Position numbers and translations under genes: made by a program. From PHAA01 sp964584415 (lineage in GTDB: Bacteria > Bacillota > Syntrophomonadia > Syntrophomonadales > Syntrophomonadaceae): a DNA stretch of 14,167 nucleotides. The notes under the pieces were generated by a model, which did not search any database, had not been told where the DNA came from, and worked only from the letters and a program-made list of their open reading frames with translations. The stretch is from contig CAZOZX010000052.1 in the NCBI GenBank assembly GCA_964584415.1, forward strand, positions 1 to 14,167, read 5' to 3'. This document shows, piece after piece, positions 6,103 to 13,406 of this stretch (the stretch's first letter is position 1; every line of letters begins with the position of its first letter).

Positions 6103-7725
6103 TTATTCTACCGAAAGCAAATAATTATAATGGGGCTGGCCGCCAAAGTGCATCTCTATTTCACTGTCCGGATAGAGTCCCATTATCCTTCCTTTAACTT
6201 GTAAGGCGTCATTTTCGGAAGTGTCTGAACCGTAAAAGATAGTTAGCAATTCATGGTCCTGCACCTGCATTTTCTCCAGTAAATTTATAACCACCTCTTC
6301 CGCGGTTGCACCCCTGGTGGTAATGTCATCATTAATCAAACCTATGTAATCGCCCTCTCTTATGTCCAAGCCATTAAAGGTAGAATTTCTGACCGCATAC
6401 GTGACCTCTCCATAGGAAATATTGTTGATTTCCTTTTTCATGGCTTCGGCCACTTTTTCTAAATCGCCCTCATCGTTATAGGCTATCAGAGCATTGATGG
6501 CTTGCATAACCGATTTGGTCGGGACAATTTCCAGCACTTTGCTGCTCAAATGTCTGGCTTGCTCGGCAGTCATTATTACGTTGCTGTTATTCGGCAGAAT
6601 TATGATCTGGCTGGCATCGACCTGGTCGCAGGCTTTAATCAAATCCTCCGTACTGGGATTCATTGTCTGCCCGCCTTCCACTATTTCATCGACCCCCAGG
6701 CTTTCCAGCATTTTCTTTATACCTTCACCTACGGCTACTGCCACCACTCCAATTTTTCGGATTGGCTGGACTTGTTCTTCATCCCATTTGTTGCGCTGCT
6801 CATGAACCTCTTCCACCATATTGTTGATCTTAACATCACTTATCGTACCGAATTGCAGGCAGGTCTCCAAAACCTTGCCGGGATGGTTGGAGTGAATATG
6901 GACCTTGATCAGTTCCTCGTCCCCTACAACCAGCATAGAGTCACCCAGTGGAGAGAGGTGGTCTTTCAAATCTTCCGTATCCAGGGATGTTCCCTTCAGC
7001 AAAAGCTCCGTGCAATATTGAAAGTCTAACCCAATATCGGCTTTCTGATCTTGGATAACATGCGGCACTGATAATTTTTCTTTATATTCATCCAAAGTAA
7101 TATCTTTTTCCTGGGCTAACCCGTCTATAAATCCTTCCAGGAAGTAAAGCAAACCGCGGGCCCCCGCATCAACTACTCCTGCTTCTTTCAGTATAGCCAG
7201 CATAGAAGGAGTCTTTTCCAATACCCTGAGTCCTTCTTCAGTACCGGCCAATAAAGATCCCAGTATATCGTTCCCCACTAGGGCTTCCTTTTCACAAGTG
7301 GAAGCTATCTCACGTATAACCGTGAGGATTGTACCCTCCACCGGCTTCATAACAGCCTTATAGGCTGTGTCGGAACCGGCCCGTAATGATTGAGCCAACT
7401 CAACCGCATTAGCTTGCGTTTTGCCTTCCAAAACCTTTGCCATACCCCGGAATATTTGCGACATTATGACACCGGAATTCCCCCGCGCCCCCATTAACGA
7501 TCCCAATGATATGGCCTTGGCAACTTTACCTAGTGGTTCATTACTGTTCTTTTCAGCTTCTTTGGCCGCCGCCAATAAGGTTAAATACATATTAGTACCG
7601 GTATCACCGTCGGGCACCGGAAAAACGTTAAGCAAGTCTACTTTGTCCCGATTATGTTCTAACCTTATGCAACCCGCCTTTACACTCCGGGCCAGATCAT
7701 TACCGGTTATGCTGTCCAAATTCAA
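6103..7725 (-). CDS. fakA: Fatty acid kinase catalytic subunit FakA (YloV, DAK2/DhaL family)
   Basis: ATP-binding subunit of the fatty acid kinase. With a FakB (DegV-type) lipid carrier it phosphorylates free fatty acids to acyl-phosphates for phospholipid synthesis. The 540 residues compare with about 550 for characterised FakA. The N-terminal DhaL/Dak2 domain (about 1-200) has the Mg-ATP signature VFPVPDGDTGTNM (34-46) and GARGNSGVI (79-87); the middle and FakA C-terminal domains follow. The start is a TTG at 7723-7725, 9 nt after GGGAGG. An ATG at 7730-7732 is in another frame. A second in-frame TTG at 7719 is less well spaced. It lies 17 bp after the Asp23 gene and 24 bp before recG. No fakB is visible in the window. 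Confidence 0.93.
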   Translation of the reverse strand: MNLDSITGNDLARSVKAGCIRLEHNRDKVDLLNVFPVPDGDTGTNMYLTLLAAAKEAEKNSNEPLGKVAKAISLGSLMGARGNSGVIMSQIFRGMAKVLEGKTQANAVELAQSLRAGSDTAYKAVMKPVEGTILTVIREIASTCEKEALVGNDILGSLLAGTEEGLRVLEKTPSMLAILKEAGVVDAGARGLLYFLEGFIDGLAQEKDITLDEYKEKLSVPHVIQDQKADIGLDFQYCTELLLKGTSLDTEDLKDHLSPLGDSMLVVGDEELIKVHIHSNHPGKVLETCLQFGTISDVKINNMVEEVHEQRNKWDEEQVQPIRKIGVVAVAVGEGIKKMLESLGVDEIVEGGQTMNPSTEDLIKACDQVDASQIIILPNNSNVIMTAEQARHLSSKVLEIVPTKSVMQAINALIAYNDEGDLEKVAEAMKKEINNISYGEVTYAVRNSTFNGLDIREGDYIGLINDDITTRGATAEEVVINLLEKMQVQDHELLTIFYGSDTSENDALQVKGRIMGLYPDSEIEMHFGGQPHYNYLLSVE

Positions 7726-7742
7726 ACCCCATATCCTCCCAA

Positions 7743-8105
7743 CTATTTATCTGTGGCTACCTTTACTCCTTTTACGTTTACATTTACAGCAGCTACTGGA
7801 ATTTGGGCATTGTTCTCCAAAACATAAGCAACCTTCTGCATTACCTGGGAGGCCACCTCTGGTATTTTCAGCCCATAACCTACAATAACAAAGACATCGA
7901 TTACCAGTCCTTCATCGTTAGAACTCACCTGTACACCTTTGCGTATTGATTCTATTCCCAGAATATTGCTGATTCCGCTTTGAATATTTTGTGGAACCAT
8001 GCCAACCAAACCATAACAGTCCATCGTTGCTAATCCAGCCAGGGTCTCAACCATTTCCCGGGTCACAGTAATATCACCCAGCTCGTTGCTTTTAATCTTG
8101 TACAT
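7743..8105 (-). CDS. Asp23/Gls24 family envelope-stress protein (YloU-like)
   Basis: A 120-residue cytosolic Asp23-family protein. Family members are linked to cell-envelope homeostasis or alkaline-shock response; the biochemical role is unknown. The sequence shows the family's alternating core: ITVTREMVETLAGLAT (12-27), GLVGM, then V-I-D-V-F-V-I-V-G-Y-G-L-K-I-P-E-V (69-85), VAYVLEN and VNVKGV near the end. There is no signal peptide or membrane segment. The ATG at 8103-8105 has AGGAGG 8 nt upstream. It heads the operon with fakA and recG, and diverges from rpmB, an arrangement conserved in Firmicutes. Its own promoter could not be fixed; a TTGCAA followed after 17 bp by TAAATA (minus strand) is only a weak candidate. 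Confidence 0.93.
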   Translation of the reverse strand: MYKIKSNELGDITVTREMVETLAGLATMDCYGLVGMVPQNIQSGISNILGIESIRKGVQVSSNDEGLVIDVFVIVGYGLKIPEVASQVMQKVAYVLENNAQIPVAAVNVNVKGVKVATDK

Positions 8106-8165
8106 CCTTTATACCTCCTATATAACATAATCTTAATTCTATATTCCCTTATTTATTCCTTCTTC

Positions 8166-8194
8166 TTGCCCTTTGCAATGCTATTTGATAAAAT
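8166..8194 (+). promoter_or_regulatory. Sigma-A promoter of rpmB
   Basis: TTGCCC (8166-8171), 17 bp, then TAAAAT (8189-8194) preceded by TGA, so the -10 is extended. Transcription should start near 8201 and give a leader of about 30 nt that includes the GAGGGGG ribosome binding site. The very short leader leaves no room for an autoregulatory structure. Confidence 0.65.
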
Positions 8195-8230
8195 ACTAAA
8201 GTGCATTTGTTATAGAGAGGGGGCATAATA

Positions 8231-8419
8231 GTGGCAAAATGTGAAATTTGCGGAAAAGGCGTTACTTTTGGCAAGAGGTATAGCCATTCCCATATAAGAA
8301 CCAATCGTCAGTTTAAACCCAATGTACAGCGGGTTAAGGTTTTGGTAGACAAGACCCCCACCAAACTGTATGTTTGTACTCGTTGCTTACGATCTGGAAA
8401 AGTTGAAAGAGCCCTGTAA
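8231..8419 (+). CDS. rpmB: 50S ribosomal protein L28
   Basis: Large-subunit ribosomal protein of 62 residues, the normal bacterial size. It is the zinc-binding (C+) form, with C4-x-x-C7 and C49-x-x-C52 both intact. The family stretch SHSHIRTNRQFKPNVQRVKV (residues 18-37) and the C-terminal TRCLRSGKVERA are typical. The start is GTG at 8231-8233, about 7 nt after GAGGGGG; the protein then begins MAKCEICGKG, as L28 does. It is a single-gene unit diverging from the Asp23-fakA-recG operon and converging on hslO. Presence of the zinc form suggests no visible switch to a C- paralogue under zinc limitation, though another copy could lie elsewhere. Confidence 0.97.
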   Translation: MAKCEICGKGVTFGKRYSHSHIRTNRQFKPNVQRVKVLVDKTPTKLYVCTRCLRSGKVERAL

Positions 8420-8435
8420 ACATAAAACCAGCTTT

Positions 8436-8469
8436 TTAAGCCTTGGGTATTAACCTATCTGAGGCTTAA
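8436..8469 (+). terminator. Possible terminator between convergent rpmB and hslO
   Basis: TTAAGCCT and AGGCTTAA form a perfect 8-bp stem around an 18-nt loop, followed on the plus strand by TTATTTTC. The right arm overlaps the hslO stop codon. The long loop and moderate stem keep confidence modest. The same arm sequence TTTTTAAGCC also occurs at 3922-3931. Confidence 0.45.
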
Positions 8470-9344
8470 TTATTTTCTGGGCTCTCGAGTTCTTCGCGAT
8501 CGTATAAGTAGCGCTGCCGGCAAAAATTACATACCACTTCGATTTTGGCATCCTGCTGGATTTCCATTCGTTCCTCCGGCGATAGTCTCTGCAATACACC
8601 CAATAATCTATCACGGCTGCATTTGCAGTGGAATTTGAAATCAATCTCTTCGATAATCTCATGGTCAATTCCTTGCAGTATACGAGGGGCGATGTCTTCC
8701 AGGCATGTATAATTATCCATCAGGCTGCTGATGGAGCCCATGCTCAAAATATTTTCCTCTATAATTTTAAGGATTGTATCGTCAGCATTAGGCAGGGCCT
8801 GGACAATCAGACCTCCGGCCGCCCTTACACTCAGATCCGGCGCCACCAATACGCCCAATGATACCAAAGCCGGCACCTGTTCAGATTTTAAATAGTATTC
8901 GGCGACATCCTCTGCTATTTCACCGCTGACTAACTCAATCCGACCCGTAAAGGGCTGTTTTAAACCCAGGTCCTTGACCAACTCCAAATATCCTTCTGTA
9001 CCAACCAATTCGCCGACCGCCAATTTGCCTGGGGAGAATTCGGGTAAATCTGCTTGAGGATTAGCGATAAAACCTCTCACACCTCCCCATGGATCAGCGG
9101 TAGCCAGAATGGTTCCAGCCAGACCATTGCCGTTTATCTTCAGGGTCAAAGAATCTTCCTGCCCTTTAAGCTCACTGGCCATCATTACGGCAGCAGTTAT
9201 TACCCTGCCCAAAGCTGCAGTGGCTGTCGCAGAGGTTTCATGCCTTTGATGGGCTTCCTCCACTAAATGGGTGGTGCGGGCCAAAAATAATCTGACATTC
9301 TTTCCCTGGTCAACTATTTTTATTTGTCGGTCTCTCTCGGCCAT
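8466..9344 (-). CDS. hslO: Redox-regulated chaperone Hsp33
   Basis: Cytosolic holdase that becomes active when oxidative stress and heat unfold its zinc-binding switch domain. The 292 residues equal the usual length. The N-terminal substrate-binding domain includes TADPWGGVRGFIANP (82-96). The C-terminal zinc centre is complete: C240-x-C242 and C272-x-x-C275, separated by 29 residues, as the family requires. The ATG at 9342-9344 has AAAGGA 8 nt upstream. The gene has its own sigma-A promoter with a consensus -10 and seems to be a single-gene unit between the coaD terminator and the rpmB convergence point. For an anaerobe this is a sensible part of defence against brief oxygen exposure (inference). 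Confidence 0.96.
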   Translation of the reverse strand: MAERDRQIKIVDQGKNVRLFLARTTHLVEEAHQRHETSATATAALGRVITAAVMMASELKGQEDSLTLKINGNGLAGTILATADPWGGVRGFIANPQADLPEFSPGKLAVGELVGTEGYLELVKDLGLKQPFTGRIELVSGEIAEDVAEYYLKSEQVPALVSLGVLVAPDLSVRAAGGLIVQALPNADDTILKIIEENILSMGSISSLMDNYTCLEDIAPRILQGIDHEIIEEIDFKFHCKCSRDRLLGVLQRLSPEERMEIQQDAKIEVVCNFCRQRYLYDREELESPENN

Positions 9345-9373
9345 AAGTTATTCCTTTCCGATATGATAAAGCA

Positions 9374-9402
9374 ATTATACCCCAAAATACTTACTATGCC
9401 TA
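9374..9402 (-). promoter_or_regulatory. Sigma-A promoter of hslO
   Basis: On the minus strand TAGGCA (9402-9397), 17 bp, then a perfect TATAAT (9379-9374). Transcription would start near 9367, leaving a leader of about 23 nt that contains the ribosome binding site. It lies after the coaD terminator, so hslO is expected to be independent of coaD. Confidence 0.7.
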
Positions 9403-9451
9403 ACTGCGGCCAGGTTAAGGTTGCCATTAAACTATGCTAGTAGTCTATAAC

Positions 9452-9482
9452 TAAAAAACTGTCCCCTGCTCAGAGGACAGTT
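9452..9482 (-). terminator. Intrinsic terminator of coaD
   Basis: On the minus strand AACTGTCC and GGACAGTT form an 8-bp stem, extended inward by two pairs after a mismatch, with loop GAGC. A run of Ts follows at once (A-run at 9453-9458 on the plus strand). It begins 12 nt after the coaD stop. Confidence 0.87.
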
Positions 9483-9493
9483 ATTTTATCAGA

Positions 9494-9988
9494 CTACATA
9501 TTTGCTCTGATTTGTTCCAGTTTTTCGGCCAGATACTTATCAACTATCGGAGGGACCATGCTGCTGACGTCGCCACCTAAGAGGGCAGCTTCTTTTACTC
9601 CACTGGAGCTTAAATACATGTAATTGCTGTCAGCCAATATAAATATTGTTTCGCTGGCTGGATAAAGATGTTTGTTGTATAAAGCAATTTGCGCTTCATA
9701 CTCATAATCAGTACACGACCTTAATCCCCTGATTACTGTAAGTGCCTGCTTGGCTCGGAGAAAATCGACTGTTAGCCCTCTAAATGATTCAATCTCAATG
9801 TTGGGCAGGTGACGAGTCGTTTGTTGAATAAGATTGACTCTCTCGTCCAGAGTAAACAGTGCTTGTTTGCCAATGTTATGAACGACCGCTACGATAATTT
9901 TATCAAACATCCTACTGGACCGTTCTAGTATATCAACATGCCCGTAGGTAATAGGATCAAAACTACCCGGATAAACAGCAATATTCAC
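9494..9988 (-). CDS. coaD: Phosphopantetheine adenylyltransferase
   Basis: Catalyses the fourth step of coenzyme A synthesis, joining 4'-phosphopantetheine and ATP to dephospho-CoA. The 164 residues match the usual 160. The nucleotidyltransferase signature is at the N-terminus (YPGSFDPITYGHVDI, residues 6-20, with T14-x-G-H17). VIRGLRSCTDYEYE (84-97) and the C-terminal SSSGVKE plus GGDVSSMVP segments are family hallmarks. The start is GTG at 9986-9988, downstream of AAAGGGGA; an ATG 4 nt upstream is out of frame. The gene is monocistronic here, with its own promoter and terminator. Demand for CoA is high in an organism living on acyl-CoA oxidation, and the etf cluster lies directly upstream, though that is only proximity. 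Confidence 0.96.
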   Translation of the reverse strand: MNIAVYPGSFDPITYGHVDILERSSRMFDKIIVAVVHNIGKQALFTLDERVNLIQQTTRHLPNIEIESFRGLTVDFLRAKQALTVIRGLRSCTDYEYEAQIALYNKHLYPASETIFILADSNYMYLSSSGVKEAALLGGDVSSMVPPIVDKYLAEKLEQIRANM

Positions 9989-10066
9989 TCATGTTCCCCT
10001 TTCTTGTCGGCCACCCTTTACTGCACTAATAAACTTTGTAAAACATTCAATAAAACATTTCTTAGT

Positions 10067-10094
10067 ATTTTAGCATGTATACGTATATATGCAA
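10067..10094 (-). promoter_or_regulatory. Candidate coaD promoter with extended -10
   Basis: On the minus strand TTGCAT (10094-10089), 16 bp, then TAAAAT (10072-10067) preceded by TGC, which makes an extended -10. The -35 matches only TTG. The leader to the GTG would be about 72 nt. A dyad fills the spacer. Confidence 0.5.
10073..10092. promoter_or_regulatory. Near-perfect 20-bp palindrome in the coaD promoter spacer
   Basis: GCATGTATACGTATATATGC is a dyad with nine of ten pairs matched and a perfect core TATACGTATA. It occupies the whole space between the proposed -35 and -10 and overlaps the -35. A dimeric repressor bound here would block transcription. The regulator is unknown; AT-rich promoter DNA can give palindromes by chance. 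Confidence 0.45.
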
Positions 10095-10122
10095 ATCCAA
10101 CCAGCGACAAATTCGGATTATT

Positions 10123-10158
10123 AAAAAAAAGAGGATTCCCTAATTCGGGAATCCTCTT
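10123..10158 (-). terminator. Strong intrinsic terminator of the etf operon
   Basis: On the minus strand AAGAGGATTCCC pairs perfectly over 12 bp with GGGAATCCTCTT around a 6-nt loop and runs straight into eight Ts (A-run 10123-10130 on the plus strand). It starts about 22 nt after the oxidoreductase stop codon. It also insulates coaD from the strongly expressed cluster. Confidence 0.93.
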
Positions 10159-10180
10159 CATAATCGTATGAACTATACTT

Positions 10181-12319
10181 TTAGCTCATTGACTGCCACA
10201 AGACCTCAGCTACGTCAAATACCTTGGTGGGATCTTCTTTGTCAGCTTCTGCACCTTTGACACCATCAGATATCATGGTTAAACAGAAGGGGCAGTTGGT
10301 TACTATCATCTGGGGTGCGGGTTCTAATAATTGATCGGTTCTGGTATCATTGATACGTTTGAAACCTTCAAAGGCTTCTTCTTCCAACCACATCCGACCT
10401 CCGCCAGCTCCGCAGCAGAATCCAAAATTGCGGCCTTTTTCGATCTCAACAATGGAACCGCCAGCCGATTTCAAAACTGCACGGGGTTGATCATAAATAT
10501 CGTTGTGTCTGCCCAGGAAGCAGGAGTCGTGATAAGTCATCTTAACTCCAAGAGGCTTAGTGGGTTTCAATTTACCTTCAGCTACCAGTTTGGCAAGTAT
10601 TTCGGTGTAATGATAAACTTCAAAGTTGCCGCCCATTTGCGGATATTCATTCTTCAAGGTATTGTAACCATGCGGGCAAACAACAATGATCTTTTTAACA
10701 CCGTAATTATTGAAGGACTCCAGGTTTTGATTAGCCAGCGTCTGGTAAAGATATTCATTACCCAGTCTGCGTGCCGAATCACCGCAGCAGTATTCTTCTG
10801 TACCCAGATATCCAAATTTCACTCCTGCCTTGTTCAATAGTTTAACCAAGGCTTCCCCGACTCTCTTATAACGATCGTCGAATGAAACTGCACAGCCAGC
10901 ATAGAGCAGATATTCGAATTCCCCGCCGTCCTCAGGCAGCAGGTTGACCATTTCTCTGATGCCTCTTTCTTGCAGCCATCCTGCGCGGCCAGCCCAGCCT
11001 ACACCCCATGGATTGTAGTTGCGTTCCATGTTGGTGAATGCTGCCTGGGCTTCACCCGGCATATCACCCTGCCACATTACCAGGTTGCGGCGCATCTCAG
11101 TGATCTTGGGAATGTGTTCAATATACATCGGGCAGTGTTCCATACAAGCCCGGCAGTTGGTGCAATCCCAAATAACTTCGGATGTTACAACATCGTAAAG
11201 CAGGCTCTGTTCCATCGGATTTACAGCCTCAGCAGCTGCTTCGTCAGTCATGGCCATCTCTTCAACATGGGCATCTGCGCCTTTATTGGCAATCAGATAT
11301 GGTGCCTTGGCATCCAAATGAGCCTTCATGTTTTGGATGAGGGTGATCTTAGGATTCAAATGTTTGCCAGTATTAAACGCGGGACAGTTTTCCTGACAGC
11401 GACCGCAGCGTATACAGGCATCTAGATCGAGCAAGTCTTTCCACCCGAAATCTTCAATATGCTCTACCCCGAATGTTTCAGCTTCCTCGATATTGTAAAC
11501 CATCCGGTTAGCAGAGGGTTCCAGATCACGGAAAGCGTAGTTAAACATGCCGGCAACAATGTGCCATAGCTTGGTGAAGGGGATTAAAGCTATGAAGAGG
11601 AAAGCAATAGTCATATGGAACCACCATAATAAGCGGTGCCACATCAATAAGCTGTCAACAGACATTCCACCCATGGCGGCAGCAAACATCCAACCGAATG
11701 GCGATGCTATTTTCTCATAGGGAACCTGTTCCATGAAGGGGGTCATCTGAATCTGGGCTGCTATTCTGGCGCCCTCAATTACAAAACCAGTGAAGAGAAT
11801 GGTGAATACCAGTAAAATAACCCATCCATCAGATGATTTAGTGTCGTTTAAACGATCAGGCTTCTGAACATAGCGGATATAAGCAAGAACTATGATACCA
11901 ATTAAAGCTAAGAATCCGGTTACGTCAACAATCCAGGACATGCCTATATAGGTTGCGCCTGCTAAATGCGGCCAGTGAATCCAATAGTGGGCTGCATCCA
12001 GACCGGCAGCCATAGCCAGTAATGCAAAACCCCAAAACAGGAAAAAGTGCATCCAGCCTGGTAAAGGTTTTCTAATCACCCGGGCCTGGCCAAAACTGTT
12101 AACGAGGAAGGAAACAATACGGTCCCATATACGGTCGTTTCTATGGATATTCCCCTTGGCCAGCATCCATACCTCAATACGTTTCCACATACCAAATAGA
12201 ATGATTCCAATTGGTATAAACATAAATAAATATATCAGCCACTCGTAGGGAATGTTTGCCCCGACCTCGCGCATTGGGACTTCGTAAAAACCCCTGAGGG
12301 GGTGTGCTCCGAAAATCAT
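10181..12319 (-). CDS. Membrane Fe-S oxidoreductase, ETF:menaquinone oxidoreductase type (DUF224/CCG)
   Basis: Predicted to pass electrons between ETF and the menaquinone pool. The 712 residues hold an N-terminal membrane part like a nitrate-reductase gamma or heme-b subunit, with helices near 26-46, 90-108, 124-148, 166-186 and 225-258. Candidate heme histidines in or near these helices are H91, H111, H115, H228, H235 and H253. Two 4Fe-4S motifs follow: C302/C305/C308/C312 and C386/C389/C392/C396. Two HdrB-like CCG domains end the protein: C476, CCG 511-513, C548; and C600, CCG 635-637, C676/C679. The first CCG domain ends in CPHG, lacking the second cysteine of the usual CxxC. The ATG at 12317-12319 has AAGGAGG upstream. 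An equivalent protein beside etfAB in Syntrophomonas wolfei is thought to serve butyrate oxidation. HdrD-like roles are less likely, given the etf genes. Confidence 0.9.
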   Translation of the reverse strand: MIFGAHPLRGFYEVPMREVGANIPYEWLIYLFMFIPIGIILFGMWKRIEVWMLAKGNIHRNDRIWDRIVSFLVNSFGQARVIRKPLPGWMHFFLFWGFALLAMAAGLDAAHYWIHWPHLAGATYIGMSWIVDVTGFLALIGIIVLAYIRYVQKPDRLNDTKSSDGWVILLVFTILFTGFVIEGARIAAQIQMTPFMEQVPYEKIASPFGWMFAAAMGGMSVDSLLMWHRLLWWFHMTIAFLFIALIPFTKLWHIVAGMFNYAFRDLEPSANRMVYNIEEAETFGVEHIEDFGWKDLLDLDACIRCGRCQENCPAFNTGKHLNPKITLIQNMKAHLDAKAPYLIANKGADAHVEEMAMTDEAAAEAVNPMEQSLLYDVVTSEVIWDCTNCRACMEHCPMYIEHIPKITEMRRNLVMWQGDMPGEAQAAFTNMERNYNPWGVGWAGRAGWLQERGIREMVNLLPEDGGEFEYLLYAGCAVSFDDRYKRVGEALVKLLNKAGVKFGYLGTEEYCCGDSARRLGNEYLYQTLANQNLESFNNYGVKKIIVVCPHGYNTLKNEYPQMGGNFEVYHYTEILAKLVAEGKLKPTKPLGVKMTYHDSCFLGRHNDIYDQPRAVLKSAGGSIVEIEKGRNFGFCCGAGGGRMWLEEEAFEGFKRINDTRTDQLLEPAPQMIVTNCPFCLTMISDGVKGAEADKEDPTKVFDVAEVLWQSMS

Positions 12320-12354
12320 TTATCCAATTCCCTCCTTAATACGATAAGCGAGGT

Positions 12355-12388
12355 TTACAGGATATGCGCGCGAACGCATATCCTGTAA
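12355..12388 (-). other. 14-bp perfect stem-loop between etfA and the oxidoreductase gene
   Basis: TTACAGGATATGCG pairs perfectly with CGCATATCCTGTAA around a 6-nt loop (TTCGCG on the minus strand). No T-run follows on either strand, so it is not a standard terminator. It begins 22 nt after the etfA stop and ends about 16 nt before the next Shine-Dalgarno. A role in mRNA processing, 3'-end protection of etfBA or partial attenuation is likely by position. Confidence 0.75.
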
Positions 12389-12410
12389 CACCAATATAAC
12401 TAGGAGTTTT

Positions 12411-13364
12411 CTACTTTTTGAGCTCGGTCATCAAAACCGGTATTACTTTAAACAGGTCTGCAACTACGCCGAAGTCAGATACTCCGAAGATAGGAGCTTC
12501 TGTATCAGTGTTGACAGCAGCAATGAATTTAGAAGAGGACATACCAGCCAGATGCTGGATTGCTCCGGAAATACCACAAGCAATATACAGATTGGGGAGA
12601 ACAACCTTTCCGGTCTGGCCTACCTGGAGTTCATGTCCCAGCCATCCGGAGTCGATTGATGCTCTGGATCCGCCTACGGCAGCACCCAGCATGTCAGCCA
12701 ATTGCTCAACCAATTTGATTCCTTCCGGCCCCTTACATCCACGTCCGCCGGATACAACTACGGCTGCTTCAGCCAGGTCAGGACGTGCGGAAATAGTAGG
12801 TTTGAATTCCTTCATAACCTGATAAACATCAGCAGCAGTAGCAGCTACAGCAGCATCTACAACTGCGCCAGCACCAGCAGTGGAACCAACTTCCCAAACG
12901 CCCGGGCGGATGGTTGCCAGAACCGGGCTCCCGGTTACTTCTACCTTAGCCAGAGCTTTACCAGCATAGATGGCTCTGGTGAAAATGCCCTTGCCAGCTG
13001 AAATGTCAGCTGCAACAGCGTCAGTAGCCAGACCAGCATCCAACTTCTGAGCAAGTCTGGAAGCCATATCACGTCCATTGAAGGAATGAGCAAACAGAAC
13101 AGCATTGGGGCTGAATTCGTTTATCATAGCTACTATCTGAGCTACATAAGCCCCGGTATTGTAGGCGGCGAAAATAGCATCATCGGCAACATAAACTTTG
13201 TCTGCGCCGTATTTTGCCAGTTCGCCTGCCAGTCCTGCAACACCTTGTCCAAATACAACTGCAGCTACCTCGTCGCCGCCCTTTTTGCATTCAGATAACA
13301 TTTCAAACGTAACTTTACGAATATTACCATCTTTTTGTTCAACAAAAACCCATGTTCCTGCCAT
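12411..13364 (-). CDS. etfA: Electron transfer flavoprotein, alpha subunit
   Basis: Forms a heterodimer with EtfB that carries electrons on FAD. The 317 residues are of normal length. The C-terminal FAD-binding domain is intact: SGGRG (205-209), GGSR (231-234), QVGQTG (247-252), the signature PNLYIACGISGAIQH (257-271), and NTDTEAPIF (285-293) with D297 in the following VSDFG. The ATG at 13362-13364 has AAAGGAGGG 8 nt upstream. It lies 42 bp after etfB and 91 bp before the membrane oxidoreductase, so all three are read as one transcript. The gene alone does not show whether this ETF bifurcates electrons. The partner oxidoreductase points to an acyl-CoA dehydrogenase to menaquinone role, not to a bifurcating one. 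Confidence 0.97.
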   Translation of the reverse strand: MAGTWVFVEQKDGNIRKVTFEMLSECKKGGDEVAAVVFGQGVAGLAGELAKYGADKVYVADDAIFAAYNTGAYVAQIVAMINEFSPNAVLFAHSFNGRDMASRLAQKLDAGLATDAVAADISAGKGIFTRAIYAGKALAKVEVTGSPVLATIRPGVWEVGSTAGAGAVVDAAVAATAADVYQVMKEFKPTISARPDLAEAAVVVSGGRGCKGPEGIKLVEQLADMLGAAVGGSRASIDSGWLGHELQVGQTGKVVLPNLYIACGISGAIQHLAGMSSSKFIAAVNTDTEAPIFGVSDFGVVADLFKVIPVLMTELKK

Positions 13365-13384
13365 GAATTACCCTCCTTTTTTAT

Positions 13385-13404
13385 ACATAAATCAAAATTT
13401 ATGT
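13385..13404 (-). other. Small AT-rich hairpin between etfB and etfA
   Basis: ACATAAAT and ATTTATGT form a perfect 8-bp stem around a 4-nt loop, 2 nt after the etfB stop codon and about 6 nt before the etfA Shine-Dalgarno. It is too AT-rich to end transcription, but it could shape translation of etfA or slow decay. Confidence 0.45.
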
Positions 13405-13406
13405 GC

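Noticed and set aside
6502..7029. 175-residue plus-strand open frame inside fakA
   Set aside because: It lies entirely antisense to fakA, whose frame has clear family motifs throughout. The translation has no recognisable domain and no good ribosome binding site.
10331..11425. Two plus-strand open frames (169 and 151 residues) antisense to the membrane oxidoreductase
   Set aside because: The opposite strand encodes a complete, motif-rich protein; the antisense translations show no domain.
12320..12410. Terminator splitting etfA from the membrane oxidoreductase gene
   Set aside because: The hairpin here has no T-run, no promoter is visible after it, and the functional pairing of the genes argues for read-through.
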